A DNA stretch of 64,000 bases from NCBI GenBank assembly GCA_020634415.1, contig JACKBT010000006.1, positions 1 through 64,000 on the forward strand, written 5' to 3'. Below are positions 42,644 to 51,789 of this stretch, piece after piece (positions within the stretch are counted from its first letter, which is position 1; each line of letters starts with the position of its first letter). The notes beneath the pieces are model-generated. The model worked only from the letters and a program-made list of their open reading frames with translations, did not search any database and was not told where the DNA came from. The translations under genes and the position numbers were made by a program. The DNA comes from Ardenticatenaceae bacterium. GTDB taxonomy: Bacteria > Chloroflexota > Anaerolineae > Promineifilales > Promineifilaceae.

Positions 42644-43149
42644 GGTTTCTCCTTGAATAGTGGATCGTTTAGTTGGTGGACGGTGGTTTGGTCTATGTGG
42701 GCGAGGAGTTGGTGGATGGTACGGCCGTTTTGCGGGTGAACAAATTGGGGAGCGATGTCGGCCAGGGGGGCCAGAACGAAGGCACGTTCAGTGAGGTGGG
42801 GATGGGGGATGGTTAGCTGGTCGGTGGTGAGAATCTGGCTGTTGTAGAAGAGGATGTCTATATCTATGAGGCGCGGCCCCCAGCGCACAGTGGGCTGCCG
42901 CCCCAGTTGGTTTTCCACTGTTTTGATGGCTTGCAGCAGAGGGACTGGCTCTAAAGGGGTGCTGGCGGCGAGGCAGATATTGAGAAAATCGGGTTGGGCT
43001 TCTAGCCCCCAGGGGGCGGTTTGGTAGATGGGGGAGATGGCGGTGATGGTCATGAGATCGGCCAGGGCGTGGACGGCGCGGCGCAGGTTGACGTGGCGTT
43101 GGCCTATGTTGGTGCCTAAGCTCAAGAAGAGTTGGTGGGAGTTGCTCAT
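42640..43149 (-). CDS. folK: 6-hydroxymethyl-dihydropterin pyrophosphokinase
   Basis: Supplies the substrate of FolP. Diagnostic FLSLGTNIGQRHVNLRRAV, SPIYQTAPWG, QPDFLNICLAA, VRWGPRLIDIDILFY and IPHPHLTERAFVLAPLADIAP. 169 residues. First gene of a folK-folP pair. Confidence 0.97.
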   Translation of the reverse strand: MSNSHQLFLSLGTNIGQRHVNLRRAVHALADLMTITAISPIYQTAPWGLEAQPDFLNICLAASTPLEPVPLLQAIKTVENQLGRQPTVRWGPRLIDIDILFYNSQILTTDQLTIPHPHLTERAFVLAPLADIAPQFVHPQNGRTIHQLLAHIDQTTVHQLNDPLFKEKP

Positions 43150-43327
43150 TGCTATCTAAACCTGCTGTTTCAATGGAGTGGATGATACCGAGATTTGGGG
43201 ATATGGCGAATGATCGGGCGTAGGTTGGGCAATGACGGATCATGCGGGTTGCGTCAGGTGGCGGGAACTTTTTGTAGGTATGATACGTTTATATTTTGGC
43301 AAGCGTATAGGTACACAAGAGAAAAAT

Positions 43328-44911
43328 ATGTCACTCAAACGATCAGAAATCAGACCACAGACTTTATCGGCAACAACCAATCCGCCGATTATTTTTGTGC
43401 CCATCCCCCAGCCACAGCGGTCGCCGCGGCGTGGCTGGCGGGTGGTGGGGCTGCTGTTGGTGGTGTTGGTAACGGCCGTTATCGGGCTGACTGCTGCTCT
43501 GGGCCTTTACAGCTATCAGGCCGATCTCATTATGCCTGGTGTGCAGATATTGGGCATTCATTTGGGCGCACAGTCGCAGGCTGAGGCGGCGAGTATGCTG
43601 CAAGCGCAGTGGCAGCAGCAGGTGATGGTGTTGACGACGGCCGATGAGACATGGGTGACATCGCCGCAGGCTTTGGGCATTACGCTGGATGTGGCGGCGA
43701 CGGTGCAGCGGGCGTATGAGCAGGGCCGTTCGCTGGATAGTTTGGTGGAGGTGGTGTTGAGTGGGCAGACGGCCGTTGTACCCGTCTGGCAGATGGATGT
43801 GACAATGGCTGAGGCGCATTTGCAGCAGGTGGCCCCCCAGTTTGAGGTGGCGCCAGTGGATGCTGGGGTACAGATTGTCAATGGGCGGGCGCAGGCGGTA
43901 GCTCCGCATACGGGCCAACGGGTGGATGTGGCGGCGACTACAGATTGGTTGGTGCAGAATGGGGCGGAGGCGGTGTTAGACGGCCGTTTGCCCCTGGTGA
44001 TCGAAACGGTAGAACCGGCCGTTTTTGATGTGTCGCTGGCTGTGGATCGCGCCAATCAACTGCTGGCGCGGAGTTTGCCTGTCCATGCCTATGATCCGGT
44101 ACGTGACGAAGCGGTGGATTGGACGATTGCGCCAGAGGTGTGGGGCAATTGGGTCGTGATTGGGCCATTGCAACCGGGATTGGTTGAACATTTTAACTGG
44201 ACGGTAGACGAGGTGAAGATGGCGGCCGATTTGGCGACGGTGGTGCAGTTGACGGACGGCCGTTTTATTGACACCAATGCTGCTGTAACGGCCGTTACGC
44301 AGGCGGTGATGGGTGAGCAGACGGCCGTAAATCTGCGCATTGCCCATCCCGACCAAATTCATGTTGTGCAGCCCGGCGAAACATTATCCAGCATCGGCTA
44401 CGACTACGGCATCCCCTATCCCTGGATTCAGCAGGCCAATCCCCATCTGGGCGAAGCCCTCAGCGTAGGGCAGTCGTTGACCATCCCCTCGCCCGATAAG
44501 CTGCTGCCGCTGCCGGCGGTGGAAAACAAGCGTATTGTCATCAGCCTGCCGGAGCAGAAGGTGCGGGTGTATGAGAATGGCAGTTTGAAATGGGAGTGGA
44601 CTGCCAGCACAGGCATTGCTTCCAGCCCCACTGCGCCCGGCATCTTCCAGATACAGAGCCATGAGGCGAATGCGTATGCGGGTAATTGGGATTTGTGGAT
44701 GCCTTCGTTTATGGGCATTTACCAGCCTGTGCCTACCAGCGAGTTTATGAATGGTTTTCATGGTTTTCCCACGCGCAATGGTTATGACTTGCTGTGGACG
44801 GGTGATTTGGGCCATGAAGTGACTTATGGCTGTATTTTGTTGAGCAATGAAAATGCCCAAACCTTGTTTGATTGGGCTGAAAATGGGGTGGTGGTGGAGA
44901 TTCAATCTTAG
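43328..44911 (+). CDS. L,D-transpeptidase (YkuD) with LysM and peptidoglycan-binding-like domains
   Basis: Membrane anchor near residues 38-62 (VVGLLLVVLVTAVIGLTAAL). Two repeated ~120-residue YkuD-associated domains (GVQILGIHLGAQSQAEAASML ...) and a LysM motif (IHVVQPGETLSSIGYDYGIPYPWIQQANPHL) follow. The C-terminal YkuD domain has IVISLPEQKVRVYENG and the catalytic Cys in EVTYGCILLSNEN. The usual SxGCxR Arg is Leu here, an uncommon change beside the nucleophile. It cross-links peptidoglycan or attaches proteins outside the membrane. ATG 43328 is chosen for the compact basic N-terminus. Confidence 0.92.
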   Translation: MSLKRSEIRPQTLSATTNPPIIFVPIPQPQRSPRRGWRVVGLLLVVLVTAVIGLTAALGLYSYQADLIMPGVQILGIHLGAQSQAEAASMLQAQWQQQVMVLTTADETWVTSPQALGITLDVAATVQRAYEQGRSLDSLVEVVLSGQTAVVPVWQMDVTMAEAHLQQVAPQFEVAPVDAGVQIVNGRAQAVAPHTGQRVDVAATTDWLVQNGAEAVLDGRLPLVIETVEPAVFDVSLAVDRANQLLARSLPVHAYDPVRDEAVDWTIAPEVWGNWVVIGPLQPGLVEHFNWTVDEVKMAADLATVVQLTDGRFIDTNAAVTAVTQAVMGEQTAVNLRIAHPDQIHVVQPGETLSSIGYDYGIPYPWIQQANPHLGEALSVGQSLTIPSPDKLLPLPAVENKRIVISLPEQKVRVYENGSLKWEWTASTGIASSPTAPGIFQIQSHEANAYAGNWDLWMPSFMGIYQPVPTSEFMNGFHGFPTRNGYDLLWTGDLGHEVTYGCILLSNENAQTLFDWAENGVVVEIQS

Positions 44912-44998
44912 TTAATATCTGGGAGTTCCCTCAAATTCTTCCTGGTTCCTCTGGGGAACTGAGGGGAACTTGGGGGAACTTAAACTTTGGAGTTTTTG

Positions 44999-45253
44999 AT
45001 GGCGGAAACGACATTTACAACGACGGAAGAGGTGAGTAACCGGGATGTGGGGTTGGCGGTGATGATGCTGTTGGGGGCGCTGGGGTTGTTTTGGCATCTG
45101 GATTCGGTTTTTCGTGTCTCGGCTTATTTTTGGTATTCGTTGGGGTATGTGTTGATTTTGTCGCCGTTTGTGGGGTTGGTGCTGCATAAACGGCCGTTGT
45201 TGCTCAGATTCTCTTTTTTGGCGGCGTTGGTAACGGCCGTATTCTTCCTCTAA
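44999..45253 (+). CDS. Small two- to three-TM membrane protein, unknown
   Basis: ~84 residues with hydrophobic stretches VGLAVMMLLGALGLFWHL, YFWYSLGYVLILSPFVGLVL and LLLRFSFLAALVTAVFFL. TTTGGAG precedes ATG 44999. I do not recognise a family. A tandem GGGGAACT(T/G) repeat (44952-44983) lies just upstream. It follows the L,D-transpeptidase gene in the same direction. Confidence 0.65.
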   Translation: MAETTFTTTEEVSNRDVGLAVMMLLGALGLFWHLDSVFRVSAYFWYSLGYVLILSPFVGLVLHKRPLLLRFSFLAALVTAVFFL

Positions 45254-45326
45254 CCTTACTGCTCATAGAAACACAAAAGATTCGTGTTCCAGTCGAGTTC
45301 TAGCCCGCTGTTATTAGAGTTTGGTG

Positions 45327-45347
45327 GGGCGATTTTCAAAATCGCCC
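45327..45347. repeat. Perfect palindrome GGGCGATTTT-C-AAAATCGCCC
   Basis: Lies in the 257-bp gap before the NusG paralog. Core and flanking CTAC resemble the CGATTTT...AAAATCG core of the MITE-like elements. Nothing else in 45254-45510 is readable as a gene. Confidence 0.55.
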
Positions 45348-45510
45348 TACTCTGGAAAACTCAAAAAACGCCAGTGTCCAACCCATCATGAGCAAATCTC
45401 GGTGAGTATTCTTAATGTTTATTAATGCACCCCATAACTGCAAGCGGGTTGCATCCTTGCAGGTTGTCGCAATCGTCCATCTCCGCTAGACTGAACAGCG
45501 AAGGTGGGAT

Positions 45511-46017
45511 ATGACAGAACATTGGTATGCCTTACGAGTAAAACCGCATAAGGAGCGAGCCGTCACCAAATATTTGCAGACACGGGAAGCAACTTATTAC
45601 GCCCCTCTGCTGCGAGTTAAACCCGTTAATCCCAGAGCGGCGAAGGAACGGCCGTATTTTCCCGGTTATCTCTTTGTAAAGGCGGACTTAAAGGTTGAGG
45701 GGCAGCAGGCATTTAGCTGGATACCAGGCACACACGGTCTGGTAACGTTCGGCGACGAACCTGCCATCGTGCCTGCTAACCTGATTCACGAAATACAACA
45801 ATATCTGGCTGGCCTCAATGCCCAGGGAGGCATTGTGCAAGATGGTTTCCAGAAAGGGGATGCGGTGCGGGTGGTGAGCGGCCCATTTGTGGGGTACGAG
45901 GCGATTTTTGATATGCGCTTGTCGGGCAAAGAGCGGGTGCAGGTGTTGATGCGCTTTTTAAGCGACTACCCGCAGCCAGTGCAGCTTCATGTCCAGGACA
46001 TTCAGAAAGCCAGATAA
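45511..46017 (+). CDS. Specialised NusG paralog (RfaH/LoaP/UpxY-like transcription antiterminator)
   Basis: NGN domain (WYALRVKPHKERAVTKYL, YYAPLLRVKP, PYFPGYLFVKADL, IPGTHGLVTFGDEPAIV) and C-terminal KOW domain (GDAVRVVSGPFVGYEAIFDMRLSGKERVQVLM). It is shorter and more divergent than housekeeping NusG and is the first gene of a polysaccharide operon, the usual place of operon-specific antiterminators. It probably loads on RNA polymerase at the 466-base leader that follows and lets it read the ~18 kb operon. Confidence 0.9.
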   Translation: MTEHWYALRVKPHKERAVTKYLQTREATYYAPLLRVKPVNPRAAKERPYFPGYLFVKADLKVEGQQAFSWIPGTHGLVTFGDEPAIVPANLIHEIQQYLAGLNAQGGIVQDGFQKGDAVRVVSGPFVGYEAIFDMRLSGKERVQVLMRFLSDYPQPVQLHVQDIQKAR

Positions 46018-46483
46018 AGGCTTCACATGAAAGCTGTATCCATGCGCTCCGTTCCATTCCGGCCCTGACAACGCATTTAATCTGCCAGTACGGGCAAGTT
46101 GTGTATAGTCCGTAAATAATACCAGCGTAACTTTGCCATAAACTTCTGCCTTCGTTATGATCACCCTCGATAATGCGGGTCTTTTGTCTGATAGTGCGTT
46201 ACCAGATGAGTAACTATATCCGTAAGGTAGTTTGCTTAAGGTTGGTAAGGCATTAGCCTGACAGTAATCGTGAAAAATCCTCCCAGAGGCTTCTTTTGCG
46301 GAGGCTCTCCTGAGGGAAAACCTCCGGAGGGTGAACGGTTACACCCGACAAAATTCTGCCCCACTATTTTTAGTTCCGATGTCGGAAGGGTGGAACGATC
46401 CTAAACTCGAGAAGTAAGCTGGCTCTGTTTTCTAGCCGTTGCAGTTGATAGCAACCAGACAAAAACACGCCTAATAAAAGAAC
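46018..46483 (+). promoter_or_regulatory. Long structured leader between NusG paralog and first sugar gene
   Basis: 466 bases without a credible gene. Several local hairpins are visible: GTTAC-N7-GTAAC (46199-46215), CCTCCGGAGG (46321-46330) next to GGGTG-N8-CACCC (~46328-46346), GTTCC...GGAAC enclosing CCGATGTCGG (~46375-46396), GGCT-N9-AGCC (~46420-46437) and GTTGC-N8-GCAAC (~46438-46455). It looks like an RNA recognition or antitermination leader, or a riboswitch. I could not match it to a known class. Confidence 0.45.
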
Positions 46484-47794
46484 ATGGAACGTAAAGACGA
46501 ATTATTACAGAAGATTGAATCGCGGCAGGCAGTTGTCGGGATTGTGGGGATGGGGTATGTGGGGCTGCCTCTGGCGGTGGCCTTTGCTCAAGAGGGTTTT
46601 CGGGTTATTGGCATAGATGTGGATGCCAGCAAGGTGGCGGCGTTGAATGCTGGTCACAGCTATGTGGAGGATGTGGCGGATGAGGTGTTACGGCCGTTAA
46701 TCGCCGACGACCTCCTCCACGCCAGCACCGATTACGCCGACTTGACCCAGGCCGATGCCATCTCCATCTGCGTGCCGACCCCGCTGCGCAAAACCAAAGA
46801 CCCCGATGTCTCCTACATCATCAGCGCGGCCGACAGCATTGCCCGTTATGGCGGTACCGGCAAGCTCATTGTCCTGGAAAGCACCACTTACCCTGGCACA
46901 ACCGATGAGGTGATCTTGCCGCGCCTGATTAGCAATGGCGACAAAGTGGGCCAGGATGTCTTTTTGGCCTTTTCGCCCGAACGCATTGATCCTGGCCGCA
47001 CCGATTTTACCATTCGCACCACGCCCAAAGTGATTGGTGGTGTGACACCCGCCTGCTTGGATATAGCTCTGGCCCTGTATGGCACAGTGGTGGATAAACC
47101 TGTGCCGGTTTCCTCAACGGCCGCTGCCGAAATGGTGAAACTGCTAGAAAACACCTTCCGCGCCGTTAATATTGGTCTGGTTAACGAGATGGCCTTGATG
47201 TGTGACAAGCTGGGGCTGAATGTATGGGAAGTGGTGCAGGCGGCGGCCAGCAAACCCTATGGCTTCATGCCCTTTTACCCTGGCCCGGGCCTGGGTGGGC
47301 ACTGCATCCCCATTGACCCCCATTACCTCAGTTGGAAGCTGAAGACGCTGAATTACAATGCCCGTTTTATTGAGATGGCGGCTGAGATTAACAGCCATAT
47401 GCCCGATTATGTGGTGAGCAAGGTGGCGGATGCGCTGAATGAGGATTGTAAGGCGATTAAGGGCAGTCGGATTTTGGTGATCGGGGTGGCCTATAAGCCT
47501 AATGTGAGCGATATGCGCGAAAGCCCGGCGTTGGATGTGATTCATCTGCTGCAAGAGCGGGGCGCGTTGGTCAGTTATAACGATCCCTTTGTGGCCGATT
47601 TGGCGCATGAGGGGTTTGCTTTGCAGTCAACGGATTTGACGGATGAAGGTTTGCAAACGGCCGATTGCGTGGTCATCGTCACCAACCATAAGGTTTATGA
47701 CTGGGAGCGCATTGCGGCCCAGGCGCGGGTGATTGTGGATACGCGGAATGCACTGCAAGGGGTGGGGGTAAACGGCCGTCTGCTCACCCTGTAA
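46484..47794 (+). CDS. UDP-N-acetyl-hexosamine 6-dehydrogenase (WecC/WbpA family)
   Basis: Oxidises UDP-GlcNAc or UDP-ManNAc to the uronic acid. NAD site VVGIVGMGYVGLPLAVAFAQ, SICVPTPLRKTKDPD, FSPERIDPG, catalytic-loop Cys in GPGLGGHCIPIDPHYLSWK, and C-terminal IGVAYKPNVSDMRESPALD. With the WecB epimerase next, UDP-ManNAcA is a likely product; WbpA-type UDP-GlcNAcA formation is the alternative. Cytosolic. First enzyme of the locus. Confidence 0.94.
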   Translation: MERKDELLQKIESRQAVVGIVGMGYVGLPLAVAFAQEGFRVIGIDVDASKVAALNAGHSYVEDVADEVLRPLIADDLLHASTDYADLTQADAISICVPTPLRKTKDPDVSYIISAADSIARYGGTGKLIVLESTTYPGTTDEVILPRLISNGDKVGQDVFLAFSPERIDPGRTDFTIRTTPKVIGGVTPACLDIALALYGTVVDKPVPVSSTAAAEMVKLLENTFRAVNIGLVNEMALMCDKLGLNVWEVVQAAASKPYGFMPFYPGPGLGGHCIPIDPHYLSWKLKTLNYNARFIEMAAEINSHMPDYVVSKVADALNEDCKAIKGSRILVIGVAYKPNVSDMRESPALDVIHLLQERGALVSYNDPFVADLAHEGFALQSTDLTDEGLQTADCVVIVTNHKVYDWERIAAQARVIVDTRNALQGVGVNGRLLTL

Positions 47795-47859
47795 TGCCCG
47801 CCCTCTCCCAGTTGCAGTTCAAGGTATCAATCTGGCCATAAAACTGGGCGAATAAATTC

Positions 47860-47934
47860 GCAGCAACGACTACGAAGCCCGCCTACGCGGGCTGGGTCTC
47901 AGTCGGCGTAGGCCGACTTGGTAGTTGTTGCTGC
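47860..47934. repeat. Three-way-junction inverted-repeat element, copy 2
   Basis: Outer arms GCAGCAACGACTAC and GTAGTTGTTGCTGC (13 of 14) enclose AGCCCGC-CTAC-GCGGGCT (47876-47893) and AGTCGGC-GTAG-GCCGACT (47901-47918). Same plan as 30869-30976: one outer stem and two 7-bp hairpins with 4-base loops. Confidence 0.7.
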
Positions 47935-48073
47935 GGTTTCAACCGCCGGAACTTGTTACCTATGTGATTTTTTATTCTGTAAGGGGGAGAGGGGGACAGC
48001 AGAGTTCCTTTCCCCAGCGGGGGAGGGTTAGGGTGGGGGGAAAGAATTGGTTATTTACGAAAAAGGACAAACT

Positions 48074-49195
48074 GTGTTGAAGATTGTGCATGTGGTGGGG
48101 GCCAGGCCAAACTTTATGAAGATCGCGCCGATTATGGCGGCGATGAGCGAACGGCCGTTACAGTTCCAACAGCTATTAGTCCACACCGGGCAGCATTATG
48201 ATGCCAACATGTCGCGCATCTTCTTCCAGGAGTTGGGGCTGCCCCAGCCCGATGTTTACCTGGGCATTGGCTCTGGTAGCCACGCCGAACAGACGGCCAA
48301 GGTGATGCTGGCCTTCGAGCCAATCTTGCTGACCCATCAGCCGGATTGGGTAGTGGTGGTGGGCGACGTGAACTCCACGGTGGCCTGCGCCCTGACGGCG
48401 GCCAAGTTGGGCATTGGCGTGGCCCATGTGGAAGCTGGCCTGCGCTCGTTTGACTGGACGATGCCCGAAGAGATTAACCGCGTGCTGACGGATCGGCTGT
48501 CGGATGTGCTGTTTACGACGGAGCCGAGTGCCAATGAGAATTTGCAGCGTGAGGGTATTGCGGTGGAGCGGGTGCATCTTGTGGGCAATGTGATGATTGA
48601 TACGCTGGTGCGGCTGCTGCCGCAGGCAGAGGCCCGCTGGTCGCTGCTCCAGGCCGAGTTGGCCCTGGCTGATTATGTGTTGGTGACGCTGCATCGGCCG
48701 TTTAATGTGGATGATCCGGCGACGTTGAGCCAAATTATTCTGGCCCTCAATGAGATTGCCCAAACGATGCCGGTTGTCTTCCCCGCCCACCCGCGTACCC
48801 AGAAGCGGATTGCCGATGGGGATGATCTGCCGCCGTTGGCGGAGCAGGTGCGGCTGCTGCCGCCGCAGGGCTATCTTGATTTTCTGGCGCTGACGCGCCA
48901 TGCCCGCCTGGTGCTGACGGATTCGGGTGGGATTCAGGAGGAGACGACGTTTCTGGGGGTGCCTTGTGTGACGGTGCGGCCGAATACGGAACGGCCGATC
49001 ACGATTGAGCAGGGTACGAATGAACTGGTTGCCAGTACGCAGGCGGCAGTTGTGATGAGTGTGATGGCGCGGCTGAACGGCCGTACTCCCGCCGCCACGC
49101 GCCCGCCCACTTTTTGGGATGGGGCGGCGGCACAGAGGATTGTGGGGGTGTTGGCAGACGGCCGTTTCCCCCCCACCAGCGAGGCGAAAAAATGA
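48074..49195 (+). CDS. wecB: UDP-N-acetylglucosamine 2-epimerase (non-hydrolysing)
   Basis: Interconverts UDP-GlcNAc and UDP-ManNAc. IVHVVGARPNFMKIAP, LVHTGQHYDANMS, GDVNSTVACALTAAKL, HVEAGLRSFDWTMPEEINR, LTDSGGIQEETTFLGVPCVTVRPNTERP are diagnostic. The start is uncertain: GTG 48074 (AGGA upstream) or in-frame TTG 48047. It follows the dehydrogenase after a 279-base gap holding the three-way-junction element. Confidence 0.96.
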   Translation: MLKIVHVVGARPNFMKIAPIMAAMSERPLQFQQLLVHTGQHYDANMSRIFFQELGLPQPDVYLGIGSGSHAEQTAKVMLAFEPILLTHQPDWVVVVGDVNSTVACALTAAKLGIGVAHVEAGLRSFDWTMPEEINRVLTDRLSDVLFTTEPSANENLQREGIAVERVHLVGNVMIDTLVRLLPQAEARWSLLQAELALADYVLVTLHRPFNVDDPATLSQIILALNEIAQTMPVVFPAHPRTQKRIADGDDLPPLAEQVRLLPPQGYLDFLALTRHARLVLTDSGGIQEETTFLGVPCVTVRPNTERPITIEQGTNELVASTQAAVVMSVMARLNGRTPAATRPPTFWDGAAAQRIVGVLADGRFPPTSEAKK

Positions 49196-50655
49196 GATCA
49201 CTTCCCCCCGTTTCCCCCCCGCTCACCCCCCAGGCTTTCCGCCAACAGCAAATCGCCGCCCGCATGGCCCGCTTCCAACAGCAGCAGATCAATCGGGATA
49301 AATTCGTTTTGTCGGTGATCATTCTAGAGCGGTTTGTGACTCGTTTTTTCAGTGAAAAAATGGGTATTCTGCCCGGTTGGACGAGCTTTCTGGACATTCC
49401 TCTGCTGGCTGTGTTTTTTGTTTATGTAGCCTTCATTACCCGGCAGCAGACGAATGATACGGGCAAGACGGGGTTTGGTGCTTTAGGCTTATTTCTGCTA
49501 ATTGATATTGCCTTATCCGCCCTCGTCAACCTGGATCGTCTGCATCCTGGCGCGTTTACACTGTTCATCATCGGCTTTTTGGAGCCGCTTATTTATATGG
49601 GGCTGGCTTATCTGTTAAGCCCCAAAGAAGAAGTCTCCCAGTTTTTGATTAAACTGCTCATCTTTATTGGCTGGCTGCAAATCCTGGTTGTTGCAGTTTT
49701 AGATGTGCCGCGCTTTCTGGTCACTAGAAATCCTGATTTTATTACTGGTACCTTTGGTGAGAATCCTTACCAACTAGTATTCTTTTTAATGACCTGGAAC
49801 GTTTTGATTTTGTCTGGACCTGCGCAAAGAGGAAGAGCTAGTTTTTTCAGAGGGGTGGGCATCGTTATCGTTCAGATTATGGTATTGGTCATCATCTTAT
49901 TGGCACAATTTCGCTCTATCATTTTCTTTGCCGTTTTCACATGGGCCTTGACCTATGTAGTGATTAGCCGTGATACACGGCGGGCACTGGTGAATGCAAC
50001 AGTAGGTGTTATTTTATTTATTGCTTTGTTTGCGGCTGTGAACCGATGGCTGCCAGAGTTGAAGTATCAGGATTTGTTAGAGCTTAACAGCCGCGCTAGC
50101 GAGGTGATTGAATCAGGTAAAGTTCAGTCAATTTTGAACTTTCAAAGGTTGGTTTACGATCAGCCCCAAGTTTTATTGATTGGTACAGGCCCAGGCACTT
50201 ATGTTAGTCGTGGCTTTGAGACGTTTTCCATTGTCGGCGGTCGGGAGACGGCTAATCAACTGTATCGGCAGTGGTTTGGTACGGAGCTTTATCGAACCGA
50301 TGTGGCTGATCGTTATGTTATTCCTATTCTCGGACGATTTGCTTTTGGTGCAGGTACAACGGCCACTCCCTGGTTCAGTTATCTGGCGCTTTTGGCTGAA
50401 CTAGGTTTGCCTGGGACATTCATTGTGTTAGTTATCTATGGCAAGGCTATCTGGTTTTGCTGGCAAAATAACAAGGTAGAAGGTTCAATTGCTATCTTGG
50501 CAAGATGGGTGTTTATTGGCCTTGTATTGTTATTGCAGATGGCATCGTTGGGTAACTGGCTAGAAGTATCGCGGTTAACGGTGCCTTTGTGGACTGTATT
50601 TGGCATCATGTTGGCTCAGGTTTATGCTGCCCGTGATGGTCAACCAACCCCTTGA
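49192..50655 (+). CDS. O-antigen polymerase/ligase-like membrane protein (Wzy/WaaL type)
   Basis: ~487 residues with about ten hydrophobic segments and a large loop before the last ones, the layout of Wzy/WaaL proteins. Mid-region LLIGTGPGTYVSRGFE and the C-terminal GLPGTFIVLVIYG resemble O-antigen ligase-family signatures. It would polymerise or transfer the lipid-linked glycan outside the membrane. ATG 49192 overlaps the wecB stop (ATGA). AT-rich and lacking the genome's ACGGCCGT octamer. Confidence 0.8.
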   Translation: MRSLPPVSPPLTPQAFRQQQIAARMARFQQQQINRDKFVLSVIILERFVTRFFSEKMGILPGWTSFLDIPLLAVFFVYVAFITRQQTNDTGKTGFGALGLFLLIDIALSALVNLDRLHPGAFTLFIIGFLEPLIYMGLAYLLSPKEEVSQFLIKLLIFIGWLQILVVAVLDVPRFLVTRNPDFITGTFGENPYQLVFFLMTWNVLILSGPAQRGRASFFRGVGIVIVQIMVLVIILLAQFRSIIFFAVFTWALTYVVISRDTRRALVNATVGVILFIALFAAVNRWLPELKYQDLLELNSRASEVIESGKVQSILNFQRLVYDQPQVLLIGTGPGTYVSRGFETFSIVGGRETANQLYRQWFGTELYRTDVADRYVIPILGRFAFGAGTTATPWFSYLALLAELGLPGTFIVLVIYGKAIWFCWQNNKVEGSIAILARWVFIGLVLLLQMASLGNWLEVSRLTVPLWTVFGIMLAQVYAARDGQPTP

Positions 50656-50716
50656 CGTGAAAATCATATTCACTCCCCTTCCCCTTTGGTTAGGGTTCCT
50701 CTGTGCCCCCCATTGA

Positions 50717-51766
50717 ATGCTGATGAAATTGAATATCTGGAAACAGTTCCCCGCCCCTGCCGCTGTTGTAGCAGTGCTGCTGCTGGTTTTGGCTGGGCGC
50801 GGTTCGTGGATGGCGGCACGTTTTTATTTGAATCAAGGCCTGATTGACTCCTTCGCGCTTGATAGGGAGCAATCCTTACCCCTCTTGGCGCAGGCCTATA
50901 CCTGGCAGCCCGACGATGAGCGCATTGTCTGGCAGTTGGGCCGGCTGCACCATCTGGCGCAGCAGCCAGAGGCGGCGGTGTCTGTCTGGCAAACATCACC
51001 GCTGGCTGGGGTGACGCTGCTGCAGCACGGAGATGCTTTTTTGGCTGAGGCTGATTGGGAGGCCGCTTTGCTGTGGTATACCTATGCCCAGCAAGTAGAT
51101 GCTGCTTCGGCCAGAGCCATTAATGGACAGGGTGATGCCTGGTGGGGGCTGGCCGATTGGGTACAGGCACGGGCGGCCTATGCCCAGGCTCTTGAACTTG
51201 AGGCAAATGAGGCTGAATATTATCTGGATTATGCCCGTGTGTTAATGCTCGATGAGGCTGACTTGGATTTGGCGGCGGAGATGCTGGAGAAAGCGGCCGT
51301 TTTGACCCCTGACTCTGAAGCGGTATACCGTAGTTTGGCCAATCTGGCGGCCAGACGGGGGGACATGGAGCAAACGGTTTACTGGTGGGAACAGGCCGGG
51401 GCCGTGCCAGGACCCTCAATAGATACGCTGCTGCATCTGGCAGAGGTCTATGAACAGACGAATCGCCTGGCTGAGGCCGTGTCAATTTATGAGCAGGCGG
51501 CAGCCCAAGCACCTGATGCTCCCTCAACACGATTAGGTTTAGCAGCAGCTTATCTGGCACTGGGAGAACCGCAGTCCGCCTTGGCTGAAACCGAAGTCGT
51601 TTTATCTCGTTTTCCACAAAATGTGATGGCCTGGTTTATTCAAGGTGAAGCCTGGCTGGCCCTGGGCAATGAAGGGGAGGCGCATCGAGCCTTGACCCAG
51701 GTGTTGGCGATTGAACCAGAGCATCCCCAGGCTCTGGCCTTGCTGCAAACATTACCTTCGGAGTGA
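50717..51766 (+). CDS. Membrane-anchored TPR protein
   Basis: N-terminal hydrophobic segment (PAAVVAVLLLVLAGRGSWMA), then at least six TPR-like helix pairs (YAQALELEANEAEYYLDYA, LLHLAEVYEQTNRLAEAVSIYEQA, LGLAAAYLALGEPQSALAE). No enzyme motif. TPR partners of this kind often assist polymerase or export complexes in polysaccharide loci; the place between Wzy-like and Wzx genes supports that. Confidence 0.85.
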   Translation: MLMKLNIWKQFPAPAAVVAVLLLVLAGRGSWMAARFYLNQGLIDSFALDREQSLPLLAQAYTWQPDDERIVWQLGRLHHLAQQPEAAVSVWQTSPLAGVTLLQHGDAFLAEADWEAALLWYTYAQQVDAASARAINGQGDAWWGLADWVQARAAYAQALELEANEAEYYLDYARVLMLDEADLDLAAEMLEKAAVLTPDSEAVYRSLANLAARRGDMEQTVYWWEQAGAVPGPSIDTLLHLAEVYEQTNRLAEAVSIYEQAAAQAPDAPSTRLGLAAAYLALGEPQSALAETEVVLSRFPQNVMAWFIQGEAWLALGNEGEAHRALTQVLAIEPEHPQALALLQTLPSE

Positions 51767-51789
51767 CTGCCCGGCATGAGGGAAAGATA

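Noticed and set aside
46018..46483. Known riboswitch (c-di-GMP, c-di-AMP, glycine classes) in the leader
   Set aside because: I compared remembered consensus elements and found no convincing match; only generic hairpins are supported.
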